Below, piece after piece: positions 7,889 through 15,825 of a stretch of DNA of 57,418 nt. Source of the stretch: Oscillospiraceae bacterium (lineage in GTDB: Bacteria > Bacillota > Clostridia > Oscillospirales > Ruminococcaceae); NCBI GenBank assembly GCA_017462785.1, contig JAFTQJ010000071.1:1-57418 (forward strand), given 5' to 3'. The position numbers and the translations under genes were made by a program. Below the pieces are notes generated by a model that had not been told where the DNA came from, did not search any database, and saw nothing but the letters and a program-made list of their open reading frames with translations. How positions within the stretch are numbered: the stretch's first letter is position 1; each line of letters begins with the position of its first letter.

Positions 7889-9091
7889 TTAGATATTTTC
7901 AGAAATGATTTGCTTGGGCAGAACGGTAGCAGTAGAAGAGATGTTTACATTATTGCCCACGACTGCGATGCCCCAGTCATCTCTGTTTTCAACACACTCG
8001 GGGCTTGCACCGATCTTTGCACCGGATTCTACCACGCAGTTTTCACCAACGATGGCATATTCCACAACTGCACCGGACTTTACAACTGTACCGGGCATCA
8101 GGATGCTGTAATTGACAACCGCACCCTCTTCAATTGTAACATTGGAGAACACAACGGAGAAATCGACCTGACCATTGATGGAGCTGCCCTCTGTGATCAT
8201 AGAATTCTCGATATGGGCACTGTCACCGATGTACTGCGGCGGCATATGGTTATGTCTTGCATAGATCTTCCACTTGGGATCATAGAGATCCAGCGGATCA
8301 TTGGGATCGAGCAGATCCATGTTTGCTTCCCAGAGGCTGTCGAGTGTACCAACATCCTTCCAGTAGCCTTCAAATGTATACGCAAACAGACGCTCATTGT
8401 TTGCGAGCATTGCGGGGATGATGTCCTTACCGAAGTCCTTGGAGCCTGTATTTGCATTTTCGTTCTCGATCAGATACTTCTTGAGCTTCTGCCATGTGAA
8501 TACATAGATACCCATGGAAGCGAGTGTGGACTTGGGCTGTGCCGGCTTTTCGGTGAAATCAACGACCCTGTTTTCCTCGTCGCAGGTCATGATGCCGAAA
8601 CGGGAAGCCTCCTCCATGGAAACATTGATGACTGCGATGGTACCGTCCGCATTGTGTTCCTCATGGTATTCTACGAGCTTTGCATAGTCCATTTTGTAGA
8701 TGTGATCGCCGCCGAGCACGATCACATATTCGGGATCGTAACGCTCAATGAACCGCATATTCTGATAGATTGCATTGGCAGTACCCTGGAACCAGTCCGC
8801 ACCCTCCTTGGTTTCAAACGGAGAGAGTACATGCACACCGCCGTACATTTTATCCAGATCCCACGGCTGACCGTTGCCGATGTACTCATTGAGTACGAGG
8901 GGCTGGTACTGGGTCAGAACACCGACAGTATCAATACCGGAATTGGTGCAGTTGGACAGTGCAAAGTCGATGATACGGTATTTGCCGCCGTATGGCACTG
9001 CCGGCTTTGCAACACTCTGGGTCAGAGCATACAGTCTGCTGCCCTGTCCGCCTGCCAGAAGCATTGCGATACATTTCTTTTTTGCGTTCAT
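7889..9091 (-). CDS. glgC: Glucose-1-phosphate adenylyltransferase catalytic subunit
   Basis: A 400-residue enzyme making ADP-glucose from ATP and glucose-1-phosphate, the committed step of glycogen synthesis. The catalytic loop [14 protein letters not shown] (residues about 11-24) is intact, followed by [12 protein letters not shown] and [12 protein letters not shown], all characteristic. A C-terminal beta-helix mediates oligomerisation. The ATG at 9091 has a TAGGAGG site. The 107-nt gap to glgB shows no clear promoter or hairpin, so co-transcription from the glgB promoter is likely. Confidence 0.95.
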   Translation of the reverse strand: MNAKKKCIAMLLAGGQGSRLYALTQSVAKPAVPYGGKYRIIDFALSNCTNSGIDTVGVLTQYQPLVLNEYIGNGQPWDLDKMYGGVHVLSPFETKEGADWFQGTANAIYQNMRFIERYDPEYVIVLGGDHIYKMDYAKLVEYHEEHNADGTIAVINVSMEEASRFGIMTCDEENRVVDFTEKPAQPKSTLASMGIYVFTWQKLKKYLIENENANTGSKDFGKDIIPAMLANNERLFAYTFEGYWKDVGTLDSLWEANMDLLDPNDPLDLYDPKWKIYARHNHMPPQYIGDSAHIENSMITEGSSINGQVDFSVVFSNVTIEEGAVVNYSILMPGTVVKSGAVVEYAIVGENCVVESGAKIGASPECVENRDDWGIAVVGNNVNISSTATVLPKQIISENI

Positions 9092-9198
9092 AGTTTTCCT
9101 CCTAAAAATAAGAATTTTATTTAAGATGCATTTATGAATACATATTGCAGTTTTAGATCAGTCAGTACATTAAGTCGTGTTGACACTAAGTCATCTGT

Positions 9199-11184
9199 TT
9201 ACTTTTTCGTCTTTTTCTTGGAAACCACTTTCTTTTCCGGTACTGCGGCTGCCTTGGAAGTACGCACCTTGCGAACGGTTCTTGCAGTTGTTTTAGGGGT
9301 GTTGTACTTGAGGTAGAGCACGGACAGCGGCGGAAGCGTCAGCGTGATGGACTGGTCAAAGCTGTGCATGCCGACTTCCTCGGAGGTATACTTCTTCGCT
9401 GCAAGTCCTGCACCGCCGAATTCCTCTGCATCCGTACTGAACAGCAGTTCATAATCGCCCTCGAATGGTACGCCGATGCGGTAATCATTTCTTTCTACGG
9501 GAACAAAGTTGCAGACAACGATCACTTCGCTGCCGTCATCCGCAATTCTGCGGAATGCGATCACGCTCTGCTTATAGTCATCGTGGGAGATCCAGCTGAA
9601 ACCACTCCATGAATCGTCATTATCCCAGAATGCAGGGGTATCCATGTAGAGCTTGTTGAGTTTCTTTGCGTATTCCCTTGTTCTGCGGTGATCCTCATCT
9701 TCGAGCAGATGCCAGTCGAGCTGGGTCTGGTAATTCCATTCATTTCTCTGTGCGAATTCCTGACCCATGAAGAGCATTTTCTTACCGGGGTGTGCCATCA
9801 TATAGGCAAGGAATGCACGGTAGGATGCAAATTTGTCCTTCTCATAGCCGGGCATCTTGTTCAGCATGGAGCATTGTCCGTACACGATCTCATCATGGGA
9901 GATGGGCAGGATATAATTCTCAGAGAAGCAATAGAAGAACGAGAATGTCAGCTTGTCATGATTGAAGGCACGGTAGATCGGGTCAAGGGACATATACTGG
10001 AGCATATCATTCATCCAGCCCATGTTCCACTTGAAGTTAAAGCCCAGACCGCCGATGTCAGTAGGTTTTGTAACCAGCGGCCATGCGGTGGATTCCTCTG
10101 CGATCATGAGGACATCCGGATGCTTGGCAAATACAGTTTCATTCAGGCGGCGGAAGAAATCCACAGCCTCCAGATTTTCGTTGCCGCCATTGACATTGGT
10201 TGCATACTCTCCCTCACGTCTGTCATAGTCGAGGTAGAGCATGGATGCAACCGCATCCACCCGCAGACCGTCAAGGTGGAATTCATCCAGCCAGAAGCAC
10301 GCACTGGAGATCAGGAACGAGCAGACCTCGCCCTTTCCATAGTCAAATACACGGGTACCCCAGGACTTGTGCTCCATCTTTCTCGGGTCGGTATATTCAT
10401 AGCAGTAGCTGCCGTCAAATTCGCACAGACCGGAGGCATCCTTCGGAAAATGTGCCGGAACCCAGTCAAGGATCACACCGATGCCTGCCTGATGGAACAG
10501 ATCGACCATTTCACGGAACTGGTCGGGTGTGCCATAGCGTGAGGTCGGTGCAAAATAGCCCGTTACCTGATAGCCCCATGAGCCGTCAAACGGGAATTCC
10601 GTCAGCGGCATGAATTCCACATGGGTGTAGGACATTTCCTGCATGTACGGAATGAGCTGTTTTGCAAAGGTCACATAGTCGAGCAGATTGCCGTCGTCAT
10701 GGTGCTTCCAGGAATCCAGATGCACCTCGTAAATGTTCATCGGACGCTTGTAGACCACCTGCTGTTTCTTGGCTTCACGCCATGCGGCATCATGCCACTC
10801 GTAGCTGCTTTCAAAGATCTTGGATGCAGTTGCAGGTCTTGTTTCAAAGTGCATTGCATAGGGATCGGATTTCATCAGGATCCTGCCGTCCTCCGTTTCG
10901 ATGCTGTATTTGTAGGCATCGAACTGCTGGAGTCCGCCGATCACTGCTTCCCAGATACCGTCCGCAATGAGCTGCATCGGATCAGCATCACGCTCCCAGT
11001 TGTTGAAATCGCCAACAACGGAAATGCTTTTTGCCTTGGGTGCCCAGACACGAAAACGGTGCCTGCACTCTCCCTCTTCTGTGATGCTGTGCACGCCGAA
11101 AAATTTATACGCTTCGTTGTTTTTTCCCTGATAAAATAAGTAGAGCGGGAAATCATTAGGATTGGATGTTGTATTTACATTCAT
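9199..11184 (-). CDS. glgB: 1,4-alpha-glucan branching enzyme (GH13)
   Basis: A 661-residue branching enzyme introducing alpha-1,6 links into glycogen. A CBM48-like domain (residues about 25-120) precedes the GH13 barrel; DGLRVDAV gives nucleophile Asp310, MIAEEST the acid/base Glu363, and LPISHDEIVYG the transition-state Asp. An all-beta domain follows. The last 30 residues are Lys/Arg/Thr-rich and end KKVVSKKKTKK, an unusual basic tail. The frame is open 17 codons further up, but ATG 11184 has a GGGAGGAG site and conserved family start. First gene of the glycogen operon, with a consensus promoter 23 nt upstream. Confidence 0.94.
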   Translation of the reverse strand: MNVNTTSNPNDFPLYLFYQGKNNEAYKFFGVHSITEEGECRHRFRVWAPKAKSISVVGDFNNWERDADPMQLIADGIWEAVIGGLQQFDAYKYSIETEDGRILMKSDPYAMHFETRPATASKIFESSYEWHDAAWREAKKQQVVYKRPMNIYEVHLDSWKHHDDGNLLDYVTFAKQLIPYMQEMSYTHVEFMPLTEFPFDGSWGYQVTGYFAPTSRYGTPDQFREMVDLFHQAGIGVILDWVPAHFPKDASGLCEFDGSYCYEYTDPRKMEHKSWGTRVFDYGKGEVCSFLISSACFWLDEFHLDGLRVDAVASMLYLDYDRREGEYATNVNGGNENLEAVDFFRRLNETVFAKHPDVLMIAEESTAWPLVTKPTDIGGLGFNFKWNMGWMNDMLQYMSLDPIYRAFNHDKLTFSFFYCFSENYILPISHDEIVYGQCSMLNKMPGYEKDKFASYRAFLAYMMAHPGKKMLFMGQEFAQRNEWNYQTQLDWHLLEDEDHRRTREYAKKLNKLYMDTPAFWDNDDSWSGFSWISHDDYKQSVIAFRRIADDGSEVIVVCNFVPVERNDYRIGVPFEGDYELLFSTDAEEFGGAGLAAKKYTSEEVGMHSFDQSITLTLPPLSVLYLKYNTPKTTARTVRKVRTSKAAAVPEKKVVSKKKTKK

Positions 11185-11206
11185 GGCTACTCCTCCCTTT
11201 ATACCT

Positions 11207-11235
11207 ATTTTATCAGAAATCATCCGTTCTTGCAA
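11207..11235 (-). promoter_or_regulatory. Promoter of the glgBCDA operon
   Basis: Minus-strand TTGCAA (11235-11230) and TAAAAT (11212-11207), 17-nt spacer. The start point would lie about 15 nt before the glgB ATG, leaving almost no leader. No cre-like or other operator was recognised. Confidence 0.75.
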
Positions 11236-11376
11236 GGGTTTTTCCTTTATGCGTCACATTTTCATAATTTGTGATAATAACTGGTATTAATTTTTATGCA
11301 AATTGACGATTGTTTTTAGGGGAATATTACTTTGGGGAATTAGGGCTATTCCTTTTTCTGAGGGCAAAAGAACTTT

Positions 11377-11399
11377 GAGCCGATGCGGAACATCGGCTC
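11377..11399 (-). terminator. Terminator of spoIIE
   Basis: GAGCCGATG and CATCGGCTC pair around CGGAA; reading leftward the stem is followed by AAAGTTCTTTT. It lies 14 nt past the spoIIE stop and insulates spoIIE from the glg promoter. Confidence 0.75.
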
Positions 11400-11412
11400 G
11401 GATCAGGTGGGT

Positions 11413-13701
11413 TCACGCACTCGCAGGATCAGCGGCGGTGAGGAGCTGCACGGGCTGTGCACTGTACTCCTCCTGCATGGCGGCGGTGCTTCTGACGGCG
11501 GCGGCGATGACAGTGATGTCATCCTCCGCTTTTCCTGCGTGGAACACATCCGCTTTCTCGCACACCTGTGCGGCGATCTGTGAGAGGGGCATATTGCTCA
11601 GGAGCAGCTCTTTGATGAAAGGATATTCCGCCTCGCTGATGCCGTCGGAGATCATGATGATGCGGTCATTGGCAAGTGCAGGAAGCGTCCGGCAGAACGG
11701 CTCCGCCTGTGCAACGATACCGATGGGAAAGCTCTTCGCTGCGATCCGCATGACCTGTCTGTGGTGGAGGTAGAGGGTGGCGGATGCACCGGATTTGTAG
11801 AGCTGCACTTCCCCGTTATCGGCATTGAGCCGGAGAATATCGAGTGTGGCAAAGCTTTCGGTATTGCTTTCGGACAGCAGAATGGTATTGGCAAAACGAA
11901 TGGCAGTTTCCGGCGGCATACCGCCTGTGACCAGTCTGACAAAGGTGCGGACGGCGATCTGTGACATGAGGGATGCGGAAGCACCGCTGCCCATGCCGTC
12001 GGAAAGGATAAGGTACTGATTGCCCTGTGCATCCGTGAATGCCTCGGCGGTATCACCGCAGCGTTTGTAGCCGGGGGCATGGACGCTGCGGATGGTATGC
12101 TCAAGCTGATACGCAGGCTTCTGGAAGAAGCAGTACCGCAGGATGCCGCCCTCCCTTTGCACGGGGATGCTGCAAAGCTCTGTGCTGAGCAGATCGGAGA
12201 GCAGCTCCTGTACGGCTGCGGCTGCCGGAAGCTCTGCTCCTGCATAGATCTCTGCGGCATATCTGCCGGATTTCAGGCGGCGTACAAAGCAGCTGCGGAA
12301 CTCACAGCGGCACTGCCGGAGGATCTTCTGTAAGCTCTCCGTTTCCTGTACGCAGACGCTGATCTCACGCTGTTTTGCAGAATCAGAAGCCATTTCTTCG
12401 AGCAGGCGGAAGTATTCAAGCATGACATTACGGTTCTGTGTCAGGTGGACGGAGGCGGTCTGTTCGAGAGCTGACCGCTGACCGCATTCCCAAAGGCAGC
12501 CTGCGATCTTATTCTGACGGATGCAGCCGTTGAGAGCCTCGGGAATGGGATTGACTGCCGGATGATGCAGGAGCTGGGAGAACGCCTGCTCCGTCTGGTT
12601 CCTGCGTTGTGTCCAGCAGAACGCTTCATTCTTGCAGCCGGAGCAGAGCTGTGTGCGGACTTTTCTGACAGCATCAACGGGCTTTGTTGGGTGGAGGTGC
12701 CCGATGATGGAGGCGGTTTCCTCACGCAGTCCTGCGATGGATTTGGAGAGGAACTGCTCACGCTGGACGGTGCAGTGGCTGTTTCCGCTTTTCTGTGCTT
12801 CAAAGACGATGATGCGGCACAGGGGGATGTGGCAGCAGAGGGCGTACAGGCAGCCGGCAAGAAGCAGCTCTGTGATGACCCGTGCAAGCTCCATGCTGCT
12901 GTCGAGCACGGCACTGCTGAGTGTCTGCATCAGGAAGAACACCGGCAGGAAAAGGGCATTGGGCAGGCGGCTGAGAAAGCCTGCGAGCATGGCAGTGATG
13001 GGGAGAAAGAGCAGGGGCATGCCGAGGCTGACGCTGCACAGCACGCTGCCGCAGGCAGTGAGAGCACCGAGGAGGGTGCCGCCGTTCTGACGGAACTGCT
13101 TGGCAGCAAGGAGTGTCACAACGATCCCGGCTGTGCGTCCGGCATTGCAGAACGGCAGATCCAGTCCGCAGAGGGCGGTGATGCCGAGCAGATAGGTCAT
13201 GGCAAAGGTGAAGCTTTTTCCGGCATCCAGAAGGATCCTGCCACGCTGGCGGAAGGCTGTCCATGCATCCGCAAAGAGAAACGCCGCCGCACCGATGAGG
13301 AGGGATTCCATGATGTACAAGGGCAGTCTGCCGCCCTGCTGTGTGAAAAAGAGGTCGGTGATGAATCCTGCTGCGGCACAGGAAATGACGGAGAGCAGAG
13401 CCAGCATATTGGGACGCTGCACCTCATAGAAGAGGATGCGGACGCAGACGATGGCAACAAGGCAGGTGAGCAGATATGCCATGTCCTGCGGTGTCCCCTG
13501 AACGACATAGGCAAGCAGGGTGCCGCAGAGCATGCAGAAAGCATACAGCGGCGGACACACGCCGGCGATAGCGGCAGGAAGCGGTGACACGATGCCGCAG
13601 ACCGTGCCGGCGGACAGCAGATAGCTGCCCCCGAATGCTGTGATGCAGCCCAGCGGCAGACGAACAAATTCCTGCTGGAATAGTTGTTTGAGATGGTTCA
13701 T
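11413..13701 (-). CDS. spoIIE: Stage II sporulation protein E, PP2C-type phosphatase
   Basis: A 762-residue protein. The first about 300 residues carry roughly ten hydrophobic segments, the membrane-anchor domain of SpoIIE. The central part contains a Cys-rich stretch (CSGCKNEAFCW) and the linker region; the C-terminal 220 residues are a PPM/PP2C phosphatase, with ILSDGMGSGASA, the metal-binding Asp-Gly motif, and IIMISDGISEAE and AEDDITVIAAAV. SpoIIE dephosphorylates SpoIIAA to release sigma-F in the forespore and associates with FtsZ. ATG 13701 is 9 nt from AGGAGG; ATG 13707 is only 3 nt away. It implies that the lineage can, or recently could, form spores. Confidence 0.92.
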   Translation of the reverse strand: MNHLKQLFQQEFVRLPLGCITAFGGSYLLSAGTVCGIVSPLPAAIAGVCPPLYAFCMLCGTLLAYVVQGTPQDMAYLLTCLVAIVCVRILFYEVQRPNMLALLSVISCAAAGFITDLFFTQQGGRLPLYIMESLLIGAAAFLFADAWTAFRQRGRILLDAGKSFTFAMTYLLGITALCGLDLPFCNAGRTAGIVVTLLAAKQFRQNGGTLLGALTACGSVLCSVSLGMPLLFLPITAMLAGFLSRLPNALFLPVFFLMQTLSSAVLDSSMELARVITELLLAGCLYALCCHIPLCRIIVFEAQKSGNSHCTVQREQFLSKSIAGLREETASIIGHLHPTKPVDAVRKVRTQLCSGCKNEAFCWTQRRNQTEQAFSQLLHHPAVNPIPEALNGCIRQNKIAGCLWECGQRSALEQTASVHLTQNRNVMLEYFRLLEEMASDSAKQREISVCVQETESLQKILRQCRCEFRSCFVRRLKSGRYAAEIYAGAELPAAAAVQELLSDLLSTELCSIPVQREGGILRYCFFQKPAYQLEHTIRSVHAPGYKRCGDTAEAFTDAQGNQYLILSDGMGSGASASLMSQIAVRTFVRLVTGGMPPETAIRFANTILLSESNTESFATLDILRLNADNGEVQLYKSGASATLYLHHRQVMRIAAKSFPIGIVAQAEPFCRTLPALANDRIIMISDGISEAEYPFIKELLLSNMPLSQIAAQVCEKADVFHAGKAEDDITVIAAAVRSTAAMQEEYSAQPVQLLTAADPASA

Positions 13702-13740
13702 TGACATTCTCCTCCTTTATGGTATACAGCTTTTTCCTCT

Positions 13741-13773
13741 ATTATACCAGATGGGAGGGGGGAGTTTTGTCAT
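13741..13773 (-). promoter_or_regulatory. spoIIE promoter with 21-nt spacing and 0A-box-like site
   Basis: Minus-strand -10 TATAAT (13746-13741) and -35 ATGACA (13773-13768) are 21 nt apart. TGACAAA (13772-13766) overlaps the -35 and matches the Spo0A box TGNCGAA at six of seven positions. Bacillus subtilis spoIIE is known for 21-nt spacing and Spo0A activation. No better -35 exists at 17 nt. Confidence 0.6.
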
Positions 13774-13857
13774 AACGCATCGGCGTTTTTGGAGGAATCG
13801 GGGCGGGTGGATGTTATTTCCTGCGATTCAGGCAGTGTTTGATGATTGCCGGAAAAA

Positions 13858-13887
13858 TGCCCTGATACACGAGGGTGTATCAGGGCA
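13858..13887 (-). terminator. Terminator of the AT-rich gene pair
   Basis: TGCCCTGATACAC and GTGTATCAGGGCA form a perfect 13-bp stem with a GAGG loop. The minus-strand continuation is TTTTTCC, 5 nt past the stop at 13893. Confidence 0.9.
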
Positions 13888-13892
13888 AAGAT

Positions 13893-14234
13893 TCAACAAT
13901 AGAAGCAGACACGAGCCGGAATTTCAGAATCGTTCTGATACTCTCTGAACAGCTTGAACAAAACTTTCAGAGCCATTATGTCGATCTGTAATTCATCATT
14001 TGATGTGAACCAGCAATTACTGCAATTTTCAACTTTTATTGATCCTTCAGAAATCATCGGGACAATTTTGCCAAGTGAATATTCTTCAAAGCACTTTCTG
14101 TTGATGGTGATGCGTCCATCGTATACCTGTTTCTTTCGCTCAGGGCGATTATCATCATACCCACTGTAAGCATAAAGAACTGATGTATCATCTGCATCGA
14201 TCAGATAGGCGTTTGCACCAATGCCCATACTCAT
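13893..14234 (-). CDS. Uncharacterised 113-residue protein, AT-rich island
   Basis: Not recognised. It begins MSMGIGANAYLIDADDTSVL and ends in RVCFYC; it has several Cys (ENCSNCWF) and no membrane segment. The ATG overlaps the TGA of the upstream gene (ATGA at 14234-14231), so the two are translationally coupled and end at a strong terminator. Base composition is visibly lower in G+C than the flanking spoIIE and ksgA genes. The compact, orphan two-gene layout would suit an immunity or defence-type cassette, but no domain supports that claim. Confidence 0.7.
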   Translation of the reverse strand: MSMGIGANAYLIDADDTSVLYAYSGYDDNRPERKKQVYDGRITINRKCFEEYSLGKIVPMISEGSIKVENCSNCWFTSNDELQIDIMALKVLFKLFREYQNDSEIPARVCFYC

Positions 14235-14938
14235 GTTGTATCACGCTCCACGACCTGATAAGGATATTCGCAGACCTCAAAGGGGGTCCATATTACAAAT
14301 TCACCTTGTCCTTGAATCAAATTACTAAACGATTTGGTTTCTTCGTATGTATTTTGAATCAAGCCTGTTTGACAGTCTATTGTATACTTATTATCAGGTC
14401 GATTTTCAATTACTTCATTCAATGAGTCTGCAATATAGCTGCAAAAAGAGAAATATCCCTTTCCCAAGCTTTCACAGCCGAGTATGTCACAGCCAATTTT
14501 GTATTTTTGTACAGTACATTCATTGCCTGACCTGACTACATCAAAAGTTCCTTCCTTTTCAAATTCATCAAAAATTGTCGAATCAGTAAATACGCCGATT
14601 ATTTTATACCCATCCATATTTATGAGATACCTGCATATTTTCACTGCATCCTCAAAACAACAAAATCTCACATCAGTTGTAAGACGCTTATTTTCAAACA
14701 AATCAGCAACTAATCTGCAAAATTCCGAAAAATCGGTATCATTTAATTGCAAATACTTCTGATATTGTGCTCTGTTACTTTTTGGATAGTTGATCCAGAA
14801 GCATTTCTCCAAATCAGGGAACTTTTCACTTAACCCATCTTCGCTTACTGAAAGAATATGACTTGTTTTCAGAGTACACCATTCAGGTTTAACCAAAGGT
14901 TTTACGATATAATAACCAAAGCATTTCATATCATTCAT
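14231..14938 (-). CDS. Uncharacterised 235-residue protein, AT-rich island
   Basis: Not recognised. A soluble protein with a YYIVKPLVKPEWC start, a middle region (DGYKIIGVFTDSTIFDEF) that reads as a beta-alpha fold, many Cys, and an aromatic C-terminus (EFVIWTPFEVCEYPYQVV). ATG 14938 has a GGTGA site 6 nt away. Codons are A/T-ending, unlike the neighbours, and ksgA begins only 26 nt upstream on the same strand, so it appears inserted behind ksgA and could be read from its transcript. Recent acquisition is inference from composition only. Confidence 0.7.
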   Translation of the reverse strand: MNDMKCFGYYIVKPLVKPEWCTLKTSHILSVSEDGLSEKFPDLEKCFWINYPKSNRAQYQKYLQLNDTDFSEFCRLVADLFENKRLTTDVRFCCFEDAVKICRYLINMDGYKIIGVFTDSTIFDEFEKEGTFDVVRSGNECTVQKYKIGCDILGCESLGKGYFSFCSYIADSLNEVIENRPDNKYTIDCQTGLIQNTYEETKSFSNLIQGQGEFVIWTPFEVCEYPYQVVERDTT

Positions 14939-14964
14939 AACAAATCACCAGCAAAATTTCCAAT

Positions 14965-15825
14965 TTACATTTCCCCCGCCAGCACATTCGCCAGCCCTAC
15001 CAGCTCCTCCATCGTGAGTGATTCGATACGGGCGTTTGACGGGATCTGGGCTTCTGCAAAGATCTCCTGCATGCGTGCTTTCGGGATGCCAAGACCGCCG
15101 GCAAGGACACCGGAGAGCTGCTTTCTTCTCTGGGAGAAGCCGACCTTCACCATGCGGAAAAATACTGCTTCATCCGCCACCTGCCACGGCTTTTCCTTGT
15201 GAAGCGTGATCTGGATGACGGCGGAATCCACATTCGGTGCAGGCATGAAGCTGCCCCTCGACACCTGAAAGAGCGTCTTGGCGGAACCGTAGAATGCAAC
15301 TGCCACGGACACCGCACCGGATTCTCTGCTGCCGATCGGGGCACAGAGCCGCTGGGCTGCCTCTTTCTGCACCATGACGGTGATGGTTTCAATGGGGAGC
15401 TTTTCTTCCAGCAGCCGCATGATGAGGGGCGAGGTGATGTAGTACGGGAGATTCGCACAGACGGCAACACGCAGACCCTTGAATTCCTCCGCAATGAGTC
15501 CGGCGAGGTCGTATTTCATCGCATCGCCGTGAATGACCTTTACATTGTCAAAATCCGCCAGCGTTTCCTCCAGAATCGGGAACAGGCGGTCATCCAGCTC
15601 GACGGCAACGACCTTATCCGCACGCTTGGCAAGCTCTGCGGTGAGCGTTCCGACACCCGTGCCGATCTCCAGCACGCCGAAGCCCTCCGCTGCATTGCCC
15701 ATCTCGGCGATGCGGGGGCAGACGCTGGGATTGATGAGAAAATTCTGTCCGAGTGCCTTGGAAAAATGAAAGCCGTGACGCTCCAGTATGGTTTTCACAT
15801 AGCCAATATCTGTCAGATTCTGCAT
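14965..15825 (-). CDS. rsmA: 16S rRNA dimethyladenosine transferase
   Basis: A 286-residue KsgA/RsmA enzyme that dimethylates A1518 and A1519 in helix 45 of 16S rRNA. Visible motifs: FSKALGQNFLINP near residues 20-32, the SAM-binding VLEIGTGVGTLT (Glu-Ile-Gly-x-Gly), VVAVELDDRL, HGDAMKYDL and the catalytic ANLPYYITSPLI. The ATG lies inside the last codons of the upstream FAD gene (13-nt overlap), with an AGGAGG site in that gene's coding end, so translation is coupled. Confidence 0.95.
   Translation of the reverse strand: MQNLTDIGYVKTILERHGFHFSKALGQNFLINPSVCPRIAEMGNAAEGFGVLEIGTGVGTLTAELAKRADKVVAVELDDRLFPILEETLADFDNVKVIHGDAMKYDLAGLIAEEFKGLRVAVCANLPYYITSPLIMRLLEEKLPIETITVMVQKEAAQRLCAPIGSRESGAVSVAVAFYGSAKTLFQVSRGSFMPAPNVDSAVIQITLHKEKPWQVADEAVFFRMVKVGFSQRRKQLSGVLAGGLGIPKARMQEIFAEAQIPSNARIESLTMEELVGLANVLAGEM

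Noticed and set aside
6797-9124. 775-codon open frame on the plus strand across glgD and glgC
   Set aside because: It is exactly antisense to two well-recognised glg genes; the frame is open because of the codon bias of the minus-strand genes, and the translation shows no family motif.
11303-11773. Plus-strand ORF over the end of spoIIE
   Set aside because: Overlaps the conserved PP2C domain of spoIIE on the other strand and has no ribosome site or motif.
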